Assembly: GCF_003007715.1 (NCBI RefSeq)
Contig: NZ_PXNO01000027.1
Span: 186,001-250,000, forward strand
Direction: 5' to 3'
DNA: 64,000 bases
Source of the DNA: Marinobacter shengliensis
GTDB taxonomy: Bacteria; Pseudomonadota; Gammaproteobacteria; Pseudomonadales; Oleiphilaceae
Part shown: piece after piece, positions 26,469 to 36,181 of the stretch
Position numbering within the stretch: position 1 is the first letter of the stretch
Layout of the letters: every line of letters starts with the position of its first letter
Made by a program: the position numbers and the translations under genes
Notes under the pieces: model-generated
What the model was told of the DNA's origin: nothing
Database searches by the model: none
The model's input: the letters and a program-made list of their open reading frames with translations, nothing else

Positions 26469-26837
26469 ATGGTTCAACGTGCCGACATCAACAGCGTTCT
26501 GTCAGATATCCGTTCCCTGCGTTCCCAGATGATGCAGAACCAGCGTATTGAGCAGGATCAATCGGTTCGTGGCCGTGTTGACGGCCCGCGCAACGTTCAG
26601 GAACCCCGGGAAATTCCCAGTTTCAGCGATATGCTGGGCAATGCGGTCAACAGTGTGAATGATGCCCAGAAGCAGGCTAACGACCTGCGCACGGCTTACG
26701 ACATGGGAGACCCCAATGTCGATATTACCCGAGTGATGATTGCTGCCCAGAAATCCAGTGTGTCTTTCGAGGCCCTCACCCAGGTGCGTAACCGGGTGGT
26801 ACGAGCGTACGAAGACATCATGAATATGCCGATCTGA
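26469..26837 (+). CDS. fliE: FliE, flagellar hook-basal body protein
   Basis: FliE links the MS ring to the proximal rod and is exported by the flagellar type III system. The 122-residue protein has the FliE core SFSDMLGNAVNSVNDAQKQAND, the motif MIAAQKSSVSFEALTQVRNRVVRAYEDIMNMPI and no signal peptide. I place the start at the ATG with GGAGAG upstream rather than the GTG at 26457. It heads the fliEFGHIJ operon under the sigma-54 promoter at 26388. Confidence 0.95.
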   Translation: MVQRADINSVLSDIRSLRSQMMQNQRIEQDQSVRGRVDGPRNVQEPREIPSFSDMLGNAVNSVNDAQKQANDLRTAYDMGDPNVDITRVMIAAQKSSVSFEALTQVRNRVVRAYEDIMNMPI

Positions 26838-26852
26838 TAACGGAGCACCCGC

Positions 26853-28556
26853 ATGGCAAGCGTACCAGCACAAACCACTGCCTCTGACGTGCCGGCAACC
26901 CAGGATGCGGATGCACCTGAAAGCCGCAGCAACCTTCTGCTGGGTTTCAACCGCCTGAACCTGTTGCGACAGGTTGGCCTGATGGTCGGCCTGGCGGCCA
27001 GTGTTGCGCTGGGGGTTGCCGTGGTGCTTTGGGCCCAGGAGCCCAACTACCAGCCGGTTGTGGGGGATCTCTCTGCCTACAACCCTCAGGATGTCACGAC
27101 GATTCTGGACAGCAATGGCATCAAGTACCGTATGGACCCGCGCACCGGCGCGCTTCTGGTTCCCTCCAATGAAGTTCATAACGCCCGCCTGAAACTGGCC
27201 GCCGAAGGGGTGACCGATCGGCGCACCATCGGTTACGAGTTGCTGGATCAGGACCGGGGGCTGGGTACCTCCCAGTTCATGGAAACCATCAGTTATCGCC
27301 GTGGTCTCGAGGGTGAGCTGGCCCGCACCATCGCCACCATGCGTGGTGTGCGCAATGCCCGGGTACACCTGGCCATTCCCGAGCGTTCGGTGTTTATCCG
27401 CGATGCCCGGGAGCCGACGGCGTCGGTGTTCCTGGAAGTGTTTGCCGGTCGCCGGCCCGAACAGGAACAGATCCGTGCCATTGTTAACCTGGTCGCCGGC
27501 AGCGTGCCGATGATGAGCCGGGAACAGGTCACGGTGGTGGACCAGAACGGCAATCTGCTGACCGGGGACGAAACCCGGGCCAATGCCGACCAGATGAAAG
27601 ACCAGTACGAGTATACGGCGCGGGTTGAAGACCGCCTGACGCGCCGGGTGGCGTCAATGATTGCGCCGATTGTCGGCAATGGCCGCTTCCGAACGGAAGT
27701 CACCGCAGATCTCGATTTCTCCGCCGTGGAACGGGCGGAAGAACTGTACAACCCGGAACAGCAGGCGGTGCGCAGCGAACGTGAGCTGAGCGAACAACGC
27801 GGTGCCGGCGCGAATGGCGGTATTCCCGGTGCGCTCAGCAACCAGCCCCCGGGCAATGCAACCGTGCCCGAACAGGTAGCGGGCCAGGAAGGCGATGGTG
27901 CTCCGGCGGCACCTCCGGTGAATGTGCGTCGTGAATCCACCCGAAACTACGAACTGGACCGCACCGTCAGCTATACCCGTCAGCAGTTGGGCGGTATCAA
28001 GCGGGTAACCGTTGCTCTGGCAGTGGATGACATGAAGGTGGTGAACCCGGAAACCGGGCAGGTTAGCTACGAGCCCTGGCCGGAATCCGAACTTCAGCGC
28101 CTGAGTATGCTGGTGCGGGATGCGGTCGGTTACTCGGCAGCCCGAGGCGACAGTGTGACGGTGATGAACACGGCGTTTTCACCGGAAGATGCGGTGGAGT
28201 TTGACACGCCGGGATTCTGGGAACAGCCCTGGTTCTGGGATCTTATGAAACAGATTCTGGCCGGTCTGGTGATTCTGATTCTGGTGTTGGGCTTGTTACG
28301 GCCCACGCTCAAGAGCCTTTCTGGCGCGGGAACCAGAGAACGCGGTGATGATTCCGATAGTGGCGGCTATGGTGGCCTTGACAGCATCGAGGGCGGCGAC
28401 GCTCTCAGAGACGCCATGTCAGCCCAGGATGATCTGCTTTTGCCGGGTGCCACAGACAGTTATGATAGGCAATTGAATGCTCTCAAAGGCCTGATTGCGG
28501 AAGACCCGGCCAGGGTTGCTCAGGTCATGCGCCAGTGGGTGAATGTCGATGACTGA
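26853..28556 (+). CDS. fliF: FliF, flagellar MS-ring protein
   Basis: FliF forms the MS ring in the inner membrane. Of 567 residues, the first transmembrane helix is about 40-62 (QVGLMVGLAASVALGVAVVLW). The periplasmic ring-building region contains TISYRRGLEGELARTIATMRGVRNARVHLAIPE-type sequence. The second transmembrane helix lies near 470-490, and the C-terminal FliG-binding tail is LNALKGLIAEDPARVAQVMRQW. The end overlaps fliG by 14 nt. Confidence 0.97.
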   Translation: MASVPAQTTASDVPATQDADAPESRSNLLLGFNRLNLLRQVGLMVGLAASVALGVAVVLWAQEPNYQPVVGDLSAYNPQDVTTILDSNGIKYRMDPRTGALLVPSNEVHNARLKLAAEGVTDRRTIGYELLDQDRGLGTSQFMETISYRRGLEGELARTIATMRGVRNARVHLAIPERSVFIRDAREPTASVFLEVFAGRRPEQEQIRAIVNLVAGSVPMMSREQVTVVDQNGNLLTGDETRANADQMKDQYEYTARVEDRLTRRVASMIAPIVGNGRFRTEVTADLDFSAVERAEELYNPEQQAVRSERELSEQRGAGANGGIPGALSNQPPGNATVPEQVAGQEGDGAPAAPPVNVRRESTRNYELDRTVSYTRQQLGGIKRVTVALAVDDMKVVNPETGQVSYEPWPESELQRLSMLVRDAVGYSAARGDSVTVMNTAFSPEDAVEFDTPGFWEQPWFWDLMKQILAGLVILILVLGLLRPTLKSLSGAGTRERGDDSDSGGYGGLDSIEGGDALRDAMSAQDDLLLPGATDSYDRQLNALKGLIAEDPARVAQVMRQWVNVDD

Positions 28557-29595
28557 AGAGAATGCTCAGTTCCAGGGGGATAATGCCCCCAGAAAACAGC
28601 AGCGCAAGATTCCGCGTGTGGAGCAGGCGGCCATACTGTTAATGTCCCTGGGTGAAGCAGACGCCGCCGAGGTGCTCAAACACATGGGCCCGAAAGAAGT
28701 CCAGCGCGTGGGCGTTGCCATGGCCCAGATGAGGGACATCAGTAAAGACGACGTTACCTTTGTGTTGAACCAATTCGTCGAGGCCGTGGGCGGCCAGACC
28801 GGGCTCGGGGTTGGTAACGACGATTACATCCGGGCCATGCTGACCCAGGCCCTGGGCGATGACAAAGCCGCCAGCCTGATTGACCGGATCCTTGTGGGTG
28901 GCAATACCACGGGCCTGGATACCCTGAAATGGATGGAGCCACGGGCCGTTGGCGATATTATCCGTTACGAACACCCACAGATTCAGGCCATCGTCATTTC
29001 CTACCTTGATCCGGACCAGGCCGCCGAAATTCTGGCAACCCTGGATGAAAAAGTCCGGCTTGATGTCATGATGCGGGTAGCCTCTCTGGAAAGCATCCAG
29101 CCCCAGGCCCTGCAGGAACTCAACGACATCCTCGAAAAACAGTTCTCTGGCGGTTCCGCAGCCCAGACCAGCCGAATAGGCGGTGTCAAGCGGGCGGCGG
29201 ATATCATGAACTTCATGGACCGTGGCATTGAAGGCAACCTGATGGACTCCATCAAGGACATGGACCCGGACCTTGCCTCCACCATTGAAGACCTGATGTT
29301 TGTCTTCGACAACCTCAAGGAAGTGGACGACCGCGGCATTCAGGCGCTGCTCCGGGAAGTATCTTCGGAAGTGCTGGTGGTTGCGCTCAAGGGCGCTGAT
29401 GACGCAGTTCAGGATAAGATCTTCAAAAACATGTCCAAGCGCGCTGCTGAGCTTCTGCAGGACGATCTGGAAGCGAAAGGTCCGGTGAAAGTCAGCGAAG
29501 TGGAAGCTGCCCAGAAGGACATCATTACCGTGGCCCGCCGTATGGCAGAAGCCGGTGAGATATCCCTCGGCGGTGCCGGTGAAGAAATGATGTGA
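28543..29595 (+). CDS. fliG: FliG, flagellar motor switch protein
   Basis: FliG is the rotor protein that couples to the stator and sets rotation sense. The 350-residue protein has the N-terminal FliF-binding region (QAAILLMSLGEADAAEVLKHM), the middle EHPQ motif (YEHPQIQAIVISYL) and the C-terminal torque helix (DDRGIQALLREVSSEVLVVALKGADD). The start may be the ATG at 28543 or that at 28549. It overlaps fliF at one end, and its TGA overlaps the fliH start. Confidence 0.97.
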   Translation: MSMTEENAQFQGDNAPRKQQRKIPRVEQAAILLMSLGEADAAEVLKHMGPKEVQRVGVAMAQMRDISKDDVTFVLNQFVEAVGGQTGLGVGNDDYIRAMLTQALGDDKAASLIDRILVGGNTTGLDTLKWMEPRAVGDIIRYEHPQIQAIVISYLDPDQAAEILATLDEKVRLDVMMRVASLESIQPQALQELNDILEKQFSGGSAAQTSRIGGVKRAADIMNFMDRGIEGNLMDSIKDMDPDLASTIEDLMFVFDNLKEVDDRGIQALLREVSSEVLVVALKGADDAVQDKIFKNMSKRAAELLQDDLEAKGPVKVSEVEAAQKDIITVARRMAEAGEISLGGAGEEMM

Positions 29596-30485
29596 TGAAA
29601 GATTCCGACCAGGACACCAAGCGTATTCCAAAAGAACAGCTGACCGCCTGGGAACGGTGGGAACTTCCCCTGCTTGATGAGCGGGGCAATCAGGTGGTTC
29701 AAGAGCAGGAAGTTAAACCGCTGACGGCGGGGGATCTTGAAGAGATTCGCCAGGCGGCCAGGGAAGACGGCTTTCAGGAAGGCCGGGAGGCGGGTTACCA
29801 GGACGGCTTCGAGAAAGGTCGAGCGGACGGTCATCAGCAGGGGCTTCAGGCCGGTGAAGCAGAAGGTCGGGAACAGGGCCAGCAGCAGGCCCAAGAAGCG
29901 ACTCGAAAGGAAGTGGAATCCCGGGTTGATCGCCTGGAGCATTTGCTGGGTGAGCTATTGTTGCCGATCCAGCGTCATGAGGAAGAGTTGGAATCTGTCT
30001 TGGTCAACCTGACCACGGTGCTGGCCAGGGCGGTGGTTTACCGGGAGCTGAGCCTGGACTCTTCCCAGATTCGCCACGTGGTCCGTAAGGCCCTCGCGGC
30101 CTTGCCTTCCACCGCGGACAACCTTCGAATACATATTCACCCGGATGACCTTGAGCCGGTTCGCGAAGTGGCCGAACGGTTGGAGGTCAGCCCCTCGATC
30201 ATTGAAGACGACACCCTGATGCCTGGCGGATGCAAAGTAGAGTCTCGCCACAGTCTGGTGGACTACACCGTTGAAAAACGCTTTCAGCGAGCGGTACAGG
30301 GCATGCTTGAGGAGCAGTTGAGTAATCACGCCGGCGCCGAAGATGAAGAGCTGGGTTCAATCATGGGGGACCGGAGCGATTTTCATCGGGACGTCCTGAG
30401 CGAATCCGACATGACCAGTCCCGAGACCGATTTGCAGAATGCCGCACCAGAGCAGGGCGAGGACGATGACCTACCGCCTGGCTGA
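29595..30485 (+). CDS. fliH: FliH, flagellar export ATPase regulator
   Basis: FliH is the peripheral stalk protein that tethers and restrains FliI. It is 296 residues from the ATG overlapping the fliG stop (TGATG). The central region carries the characteristic glycine-rich repeats spaced for helix packing ([36 protein letters not shown]). A C-terminal domain ending near [13 protein letters not shown] is the FliH/HrpE type, followed by about 60 acidic residues. It overlaps the N-terminus of fliI. Confidence 0.93.
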   Translation: MKDSDQDTKRIPKEQLTAWERWELPLLDERGNQVVQEQEVKPLTAGDLEEIRQAAREDGFQEGREAGYQDGFEKGRADGHQQGLQAGEAEGREQGQQQAQEATRKEVESRVDRLEHLLGELLLPIQRHEEELESVLVNLTTVLARAVVYRELSLDSSQIRHVVRKALAALPSTADNLRIHIHPDDLEPVREVAERLEVSPSIIEDDTLMPGGCKVESRHSLVDYTVEKRFQRAVQGMLEEQLSNHAGAEDEELGSIMGDRSDFHRDVLSESDMTSPETDLQNAAPEQGEDDDLPPG

Positions 30486-31857
30486 ACGCCTGCGCCAGCT
30501 TCAGGGCGCCATTGTTGCTGAACCCGAACCGGAATTGTCTGGTCGACTGACCCGCATGGTGGGCCTGACGCTCGAGTGTGTTGGCTGCCCGATGGTGGTG
30601 GGTGATCGTTGCATCATTCAGGGTGAAGGCAGCGGCAGTGTGGAAGCAGAAGTGGTTGGCTTCGAGGAAGACAAGGTTTACCTGATGCCGCTAACGGCCA
30701 TCGAAGGCTTGAAGCCCGGCGCCAGGGTGATTCCGCTGTCGTCGGCCAGCCTGGTGCCGGTGGGCCCGCAAATGCTGGGGCGGGTAGTGAACGGTGCCGG
30801 CGATCCGTTGGATGGCAAAGGGCCTTTGCAGGCTGAAGCCAGGGTCCAGCTGACCGGAGACATCATCAACCCGCTGAACCGGGCTCCCGTGCGCCAGTCC
30901 ATGGACGTGGGTATCCGGGCGATCAACGCCTTGCTGACCGTGGGCCAGGGCCAGCGGCTGGGGCTGTTCGCCGGCAGCGGTGTGGGTAAAAGTATGCTGC
31001 TTGGCATGATGACCCGGTTTACCGACGCCGATATCACCGTGGTTGGCTTGATTGGTGAGCGGGGCCGGGAGGTCAAGGAGTTCATTGAGGACATTCTGGG
31101 CGAGGAAGGTCTGGCCCGCTCGGTTGTGGTGGCTGCACCGGCGGATGATTCACCGCTGATGAGGCTGCGGGCCGCCATGCTGACCACCCGTATTGCCGAG
31201 TACTATCGTGATCAGGGTAAACGGGTGCTGCTGTTGATGGATTCTCTTACCCGTTATGCCCAGGCCCAGCGAGAAATCGCCTTGGCCGTGGGGGAACCGC
31301 CGGCTACCAAAGGCTATCCGCCCTCGGTCTTCGCCAAATTGCCACAGTTGGTTGAACGCACCGGTAACGGACGGCCAGGTGGTGGCTCCATCACCGCTTT
31401 TTACACCGTTCTGACCGAAGGAGATGACCAGCAGGATCCGATTGCCGATGCTGCCCGGGCGATTCTGGATGGCCATATTGTGTTGTCCCGCCGGTTGGCC
31501 GAAGAGGGCCATTACCCGGCCATCGATGTGGAAGCGTCTATCAGTCGGGTAATGCCTCAGGTTACCGAGGCCGAACATTTCTCCCGCGCCCAGCGGTTCA
31601 AACAGGTGTATTCCCGTTACCAGCAGGCTCGGGACCTGATTAGCGTGGGTGCTTACGTCAAGGGCTCTGACCCTGAAACCGACTTTGCTATTCAGCACAT
31701 CGGTAATATGCGGCAATTCCTGCAACAGGGGCTGAACGAGTCCGCCCCCTTGAGCGAGAGCATAGAGCAGTTGCTGGACGTGGTTCCGGAGCGCCGCTCG
31801 CCAGAACGGCGCAAGACCGCCGTCCATAACCCCGCCGCTGAGCGTGGTGAAGGTTGA
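30466..31857 (+). CDS. fliI: FliI, flagellum-specific export ATPase
   Basis: FliI is the F1-beta-like ATPase of the flagellar type III export apparatus. Walker A is [35 protein letters not shown], the Walker B segment [18 protein letters not shown], and [15 protein letters not shown] are all typical. I prefer the ATG at 30466 (463 aa), with GAGGACG upstream; an ATG at 30439 adds nine residues. The gene overlaps fliH, and its stop overlaps the fliJ start. Confidence 0.96.
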   Translation: MTYRLAERLRQLQGAIVAEPEPELSGRLTRMVGLTLECVGCPMVVGDRCIIQGEGSGSVEAEVVGFEEDKVYLMPLTAIEGLKPGARVIPLSSASLVPVGPQMLGRVVNGAGDPLDGKGPLQAEARVQLTGDIINPLNRAPVRQSMDVGIRAINALLTVGQGQRLGLFAGSGVGKSMLLGMMTRFTDADITVVGLIGERGREVKEFIEDILGEEGLARSVVVAAPADDSPLMRLRAAMLTTRIAEYYRDQGKRVLLLMDSLTRYAQAQREIALAVGEPPATKGYPPSVFAKLPQLVERTGNGRPGGGSITAFYTVLTEGDDQQDPIADAARAILDGHIVLSRRLAEEGHYPAIDVEASISRVMPQVTEAEHFSRAQRFKQVYSRYQQARDLISVGAYVKGSDPETDFAIQHIGNMRQFLQQGLNESAPLSESIEQLLDVVPERRSPERRKTAVHNPAAERGEG

Positions 31858-32300
31858 TGTTGCGCTCCAGGCGGCTGGAACCGGTACTCGCCCTGGAAGA
31901 ACGAAAGGAGCAGGAAGCCCTGGAGCGCATGGGTGAGGCCCGCAAGCAGGCTGAAGCGCATCGGGAGCAGGTGGAGAACCTCGAACGCTATCAGCAGGAA
32001 TACCGTGACCAGATCCGTGCCAACCAGCAGGGGATAGTGCCCGTGGCTCGCCTGCAGGCCTGGCAAGCCTTTATTGCCCAGCTCGATCAGGTGATTGCCC
32101 AACAGAACCGCCAGTTGCAGCAGGCCGAGCAGGTGTTCGAGGTTCGCCGCAAAGAGTGGCAGCAGGCCTGGGAGAGGCGTCGGGGTATGGAAAAGTACAT
32201 TGAATCCTGCCGCCAACAGGAACAGCGGGACCAGGACATGAAGGATCAGAAGTTGGCGGATGAAGCCGCTGGCCGCGCCTTCACCCGCCGAAACCGATGA
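31857..32300 (+). CDS. fliJ: FliJ, flagellar export chaperone/central stalk
   Basis: FliJ is a small coiled-coil protein (147 aa) that acts as the central stalk of the FliI ring and recycles chaperones. It is almost entirely charged helix (ALEERKEQEALERMGEARKQ). The start ATG overlaps the fliI TGA. It is the last gene of the fliEFGHIJ block before the HsbA relay genes. Confidence 0.9.
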   Translation: MLRSRRLEPVLALEERKEQEALERMGEARKQAEAHREQVENLERYQQEYRDQIRANQQGIVPVARLQAWQAFIAQLDQVIAQQNRQLQQAEQVFEVRRKEWQQAWERRRGMEKYIESCRQQEQRDQDMKDQKLADEAAGRAFTRRNR

Positions 32301-32433
32301 CATGCCGGGTTGATCTCAATCAGTAATGTCAGATGCATTTTTCGCTAACTTGGCTATGCTTACCCAGATACGGTACAAGCTGAACGGGGAGAACTGCCAT
32401 GATCGTTGAACACAGGGGCCGGGGGGTGACGGA

Positions 32434-32739
32434 ATGCCAATAGAAACTCGCCGGAGTGACGACGGTCAGACTCTGACAATCCGGGTAGAGGGCCGTTTTG
32501 ATTTCAGCACTCATCAGGCCTTCCGTGACGCTTATGAGCACAGTGATGCCAGCGTCAACCGTTATGTGATCGATCTCTCCGACACCACTTACCTCGACAG
32601 CTCCGCCCTGGGTATGTTGCTCCTGTTGCGGGACCATGCCGGTGGAGACAGTGCCAGTATCTCAATCGAGAACTGCAATAGCGATGTCCGGCGCATCCTC
32701 TCTATCTCCAATTTTGAGCAACTCTTCAGCATCGGCTGA
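32434..32739 (+). CDS. hsbA: HsbA-like anti-sigma factor antagonist (STAS domain)
   Basis: This is a 101-residue single STAS domain with the phosphorylatable serine at S56 in TTYLDSSALGMLL, the position reported for Pseudomonas HsbA. In that system HsbA, depending on phosphorylation, binds the anti-sigma factor FlgM or a diguanylate cyclase and so tunes flagellar versus biofilm output. A purine-rich GGGGGGTGACGGA precedes the ATG. The 3' end overlaps the start of the hsbR gene. A 14-codon leader frame overlaps its start codon (32399-32443). Confidence 0.85.
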   Translation: MPIETRRSDDGQTLTIRVEGRFDFSTHQAFRDAYEHSDASVNRYVIDLSDTTYLDSSALGMLLLLRDHAGGDSASISIENCNSDVRRILSISNFEQLFSIG

Positions 32740-34507
32740 GGCCGACGCCCTGAAGGTACTGATCGCTGAAGACAGCGACAGCGACCGGCTGATCCTCTCT
32801 GCCCTGGTTCGGCGACTTGGTCATCAGGTTGTTGAGGCCAGGGACGGCGTAGAGGCAGTTGCCCTGTTCTGTGATCAGCAGCCGGATATTGTCCTGCTGG
32901 ATGCGCTGATGCCCAGAATGGATGGCATGGAGGCGGCCCGGCAGATCAAGGCCCTGGCCGGTGAACGTCTAGTCCCCCTGATCTTCCTGAGTTCTCTGTC
33001 CGATGCCAGTGAGTTGGCTCGTTGCCTGGAGGCTGGGGGTGACGATTTTCTGGTGAAACCCTATAACCGGGTGATCCTGGAAGCCAAGATCAATGCCTTC
33101 AATCGCATGCGCAAGATGCACCAGGTGTTATCGGACCAGCGGGACCAGATCCGCCGGCAGCACGAACAACTGGTAGAGGAACAGATGGTCGCTCGGCGGG
33201 TATTCGACAACGTTGCCCATACCGGATGCCTGAATGCCCCCCATATTCGCTATCACGCTTCCCCGCTGTCTGTCTTCAATGGTGACGTACTGTTTGCGGC
33301 GGAACGTCCCGGGGGCGGTACATTGATTTTTCTGGGGGATTTCACTGGCCATGGCTTGCCCGCGGCCATCGGCGCCATGCCCGTTGCCGAGATTTTCTAC
33401 GGCATGGCAACCAAGGGGTTTGGCGCGGCGGACATTCTCTCTGAGATCAATCGAAAGCTGAAAAAGATCCTGCCGGTGGGGATGTTCTGTTGTGGGGCCA
33501 TGCTGGATGCTGATTTCAAGCTGGGCCAGCTGCGCGCCTGGAATGGCGGATTGCCGGATGGCTGGTTGGTGCGTGCCAATGGCAAGCACCTGACCATCCC
33601 CTCCCGGCATTTGCCGTTGGGGGTTCAGGCCCCCGATCAGTTCCAGGCCTCCATGACGGTACTGCCTGTGCAACCTGGTGACCAGGTTGTCATCATGACT
33701 GATGGCTTCTCGGAGTCACGGAATGTCCGGGGTGAGCAATTCGGGGAAGCAGGCGTGCACCGGGTTCTGGCGGATCTTGAGCCACCAAAGGAGCCCTTTG
33801 ATGCGTTGATGGAGCACATCCGGATGTTCACCGGAAAACCGGATGCCGCGGATGATCTGACGCTGTGTGCGCTGGAAATCATTCATCACGAACAGCTCCA
33901 GGCACGGAATGACCGGGCGCCGGAATCGGCGCTGTCCGGGCCGGTCGACTGGCACTGTGTCTATGAAGTGCGAGAGCGAACGCTAGCGGATTTCAATCCG
34001 CTACCCCTACTGCTCCACATTTGTATGGAAGTCCCTGGTCTTCGTCGCAAGAGCGGTGAGGTTTACACCCTGTTGTCCGAGCTCTACAACAACGCCCTGG
34101 AACACGGCGTGCTCGAACTGCCGTCGGATTGGAAAACATCCCCCGACGGATTTGGCCACTACTACAAAGAAAGAAGACGTCGACTGGCCCATACCAACGG
34201 CCACTATATCCGGTTTGCCCTGAGCCATCAGCCCACGGATACCGGCGGTCGGTTGCATGTGGTTTGTGAGGATAGCGGGCAGGGCTTTGATTTTGAGAGT
34301 TATTCTGAGAAGGTGTTGGATCAGAGGTTACCGCCCGGTACACGTTACGCGGGCCGCGGCCTTGAACTATTGCGCCGGATGACCCGGCAGTTGAGGGTGC
34401 ATGGGCGCGGCAATCATGTAGAAATCGTTTATGATTGGGAGTCAACCGCACTCGCCGACAATGCGCCTTCCGGCCACAACGATACGCAGAGGATTGCAGA
34501 TGACTGA
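32684..34507 (+). CDS. hsbR: HsbR-like response regulator with PP2C phosphatase and kinase domains
   Basis: The product combines three modules. A receiver domain (about 20-145 from this start) has the phospho-acceptor Asp73 in VLLDALMPRMDG. A SpoIIE/PP2C phosphatase domain has FLGDFTGHGLPAAIGAMPVAE, MTDGFSESR and DDLTLCAL. A C-terminal HATPase_c anti-sigma/serine-kinase domain has ELYNNALEHGVL and EDSGQGF. This is the HsbR layout. The start is uncertain: the ATGs at 32636 and 32684 both lie inside hsbA, and neither has a strong ribosome site. It overlaps hptB by 8 nt. Confidence 0.87.
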   Translation: MSGASSLSPILSNSSASAEADALKVLIAEDSDSDRLILSALVRRLGHQVVEARDGVEAVALFCDQQPDIVLLDALMPRMDGMEAARQIKALAGERLVPLIFLSSLSDASELARCLEAGGDDFLVKPYNRVILEAKINAFNRMRKMHQVLSDQRDQIRRQHEQLVEEQMVARRVFDNVAHTGCLNAPHIRYHASPLSVFNGDVLFAAERPGGGTLIFLGDFTGHGLPAAIGAMPVAEIFYGMATKGFGAADILSEINRKLKKILPVGMFCCGAMLDADFKLGQLRAWNGGLPDGWLVRANGKHLTIPSRHLPLGVQAPDQFQASMTVLPVQPGDQVVIMTDGFSESRNVRGEQFGEAGVHRVLADLEPPKEPFDALMEHIRMFTGKPDAADDLTLCALEIIHHEQLQARNDRAPESALSGPVDWHCVYEVRERTLADFNPLPLLLHICMEVPGLRRKSGEVYTLLSELYNNALEHGVLELPSDWKTSPDGFGHYYKERRRRLAHTNGHYIRFALSHQPTDTGGRLHVVCEDSGQGFDFESYSEKVLDQRLPPGTRYAGRGLELLRRMTRQLRVHGRGNHVEIVYDWESTALADNAPSGHNDTQRIADD

Positions 34508-34850
34508 CAAACCACATCTTGACGAAGAGGCGTTGGCTGAATTGCAGGATGTCATGGAAGATGAGTTTGAAGTATTGATTCAGACCTATCTGGCAGACTC
34601 GCGAACGCGCCTGGACAGCCTCAGGCAGAACCTGGAAGCAGGCGACGCCGATGCCTTCGCCAAAACGGCCCACAGTTTCAAGGGCAGCTGTATCAATATC
34701 GGTGCTCCGTGTCTCGGGGCATTGTGTATGGAGGCGGAGCAGGCGGGTAAAGCTGGCAACCTGGATGAAGCAGAACCCATTGTAGAAGCCATAGAGGTGG
34801 AATTCTCAGAGGTAACCACACGGCTGAAATCCTTCGGTGAATCAACCTGA
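34500..34850 (+). CDS. hptB: HptB-like histidine phosphotransfer protein
   Basis: This is a 116-residue single HPt domain with phospho-accepting His58 in KTAHSFKGSCINIGA. It would transfer phosphate from hybrid kinases to the HsbR receiver. The ATG overlaps the hsbR stop (ATGACTGA) and has AGAGGA upstream. It completes an hsbA-hsbR-hptB operon placed inside the flagellar cluster. Confidence 0.87.
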   Translation: MTDKPHLDEEALAELQDVMEDEFEVLIQTYLADSRTRLDSLRQNLEAGDADAFAKTAHSFKGSCINIGAPCLGALCMEAEQAGKAGNLDEAEPIVEAIEVEFSEVTTRLKSFGEST

Positions 34851-34859
34851 GGCTTGTTC

Positions 34860-34874
34860 TGGCATCTCTTTTGC
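34860..34874 (+). promoter_or_regulatory. Sigma-54 promoter of fliK
   Basis: TGGCATCTCTTTTGC has a -24 TGGCA and a -12 TTGC followed by A, with exact spacing. It lies in the 85-nt gap between hptB and fliK, 62 nt before the fliK start. Confidence 0.8.
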
Positions 34875-34935
34875 AATCTTCCACTCAGAGCCCGATTGCG
34901 GGCAATACAGGTTGATAAAGCGGCAAGAGGTTGCC

Positions 34936-36078
34936 ATGCAGCAGATGATTCTTCCCCAGGCGCCAGCTCCGGGGGCACAGAAGGACACAGCGACCAACAA
35001 ACCGGCGGGCAATCGGGATTCCGGCTCTGAGTCGCGGTTTGACGAGGTATCCCGCGCGGAAAGAAAGCGTCTGGACCAGAAGCAGGCAGATCGACAGGAT
35101 CAGAACCGCGCGGTTCAGGACAAGCGCGAAGCCCGGCGTGCCGACAAGAAAGACGCCAATGCGCCCAAAGAGTCCGCTGCTTCGGAAAGTGCCGACAAGC
35201 CGGGCTCCCCGGTTACAGAGGCTAAAGAGCCCGGTTCACAGCGCACTGCGGCCAAACAGGAAGAGCCTTCTCAGATCGACTCTGTGCCGATGACCTTCGC
35301 AAGCCTGCAGTCCTTGCTGGTGCCCGCAGGCAATCCCTTGCCGGCTACCGATGCCGATCCCCTGATGAATCCCGCCCTGATGCCGATGGCTGGCATGCAA
35401 GGCGCCATCAATGGCCAGAACGGACAACAAGGCCCGGCGACCACCGCCATGAATCTGAGTACGCAATTAACCGACCTGTTGTCTGCCGGCGTGGCCGGTG
35501 AGAGTGCAAGACCGGTTGATCCCGCCAACCTGTTGTCTGCCCCCAGATTCCAGGCAGCCCTGGAGGTTGCTTCACAACAGGCAGCGCAACCCGCACGGCT
35601 GGCGGCAGAGGCCGCTTTGCCCCTGAAGGGGTATGCCACATCGGTGGAAGTGCCCGTGGGACAGGCGGAATGGGGCGACAAGGTGATGGGCAAGCTCAGT
35701 TGGCTGACCGCCCGAAACATGTCCGTGGCAGAAATTCACCTGACGCCACCGGATATGGGACCGATGGAGGTAAAGGTTCGGGTACAGAATGACCAGGCCA
35801 ACATCACCGTGCATGCCGCCAACCCGGTTGTACGGGAGCAGCTGGAACTCAACTCCCACAGGCTGCGGGATATGCTGGGGGAGCAGGGTTTGTCTCTGAG
35901 TCAGTTTGATGTTTCCGACCAGCCCGGCAGACAGGGTGGTGAGCAGGGAGATGGTTCCGGAGAGCATGCGTCGGCTGGTGAGAGTGGCGGGCCGTTGGCC
36001 GGAGATACTGATGAGTCCCTGCAAGAGATGGCTGGCCTCGACCTGGGCTGGAAGGGTGAGGTGGATGTGTTTGCCTGA
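34936..36078 (+). CDS. fliK: FliK, flagellar hook-length control protein
   Basis: FliK is an exported ruler (380 aa) that stops hook growth and switches FlhB specificity. The N-terminal two thirds are low complexity and charged (RAERKRLDQKQADRQDQNR, then Ala/Pro-rich). The C-terminal domain (about 235-345) has WGDKVMGKLSWLTARNMSVA, the conserved LTPPDMGPMEVKV and the HRLRDMLGEQGLSLSQFDVS end. An AAGAGG site sets the ATG at 34936. A second, divergent FliK-like gene lies at 62.1-63.5 kb. Confidence 0.93.
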   Translation: MQQMILPQAPAPGAQKDTATNKPAGNRDSGSESRFDEVSRAERKRLDQKQADRQDQNRAVQDKREARRADKKDANAPKESAASESADKPGSPVTEAKEPGSQRTAAKQEEPSQIDSVPMTFASLQSLLVPAGNPLPATDADPLMNPALMPMAGMQGAINGQNGQQGPATTAMNLSTQLTDLLSAGVAGESARPVDPANLLSAPRFQAALEVASQQAAQPARLAAEAALPLKGYATSVEVPVGQAEWGDKVMGKLSWLTARNMSVAEIHLTPPDMGPMEVKVRVQNDQANITVHAANPVVREQLELNSHRLRDMLGEQGLSLSQFDVSDQPGRQGGEQGDGSGEHASAGESGGPLAGDTDESLQEMAGLDLGWKGEVDVFA

Positions 36079-36126
36079 TTTTGTTCGTTTTCTGACCGCT
36101 TTCCGTTAACTCTCCAATCCTCTTTG

Positions 36127-36176
36127 CCCATCCCCTCCGGCAACGCTAAACTGCGGTTCTGAACCGGGGGGATGGG
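36127..36176 (+). other. Long hairpin between fliK and fliL
   Basis: CCCATCCCC-T-CCGG (36127-36140) pairs with CCGG-GGGGATGGG (36164-36176), giving a 13-bp stem with a single bulged T and a 23-nt loop. It lies just upstream of the fliL sigma-54 promoter. No T run follows, so it could be a non-canonical terminator for fliK or a protein-binding site. Confidence 0.6.
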
Positions 36177-36181
36177 AGTTC

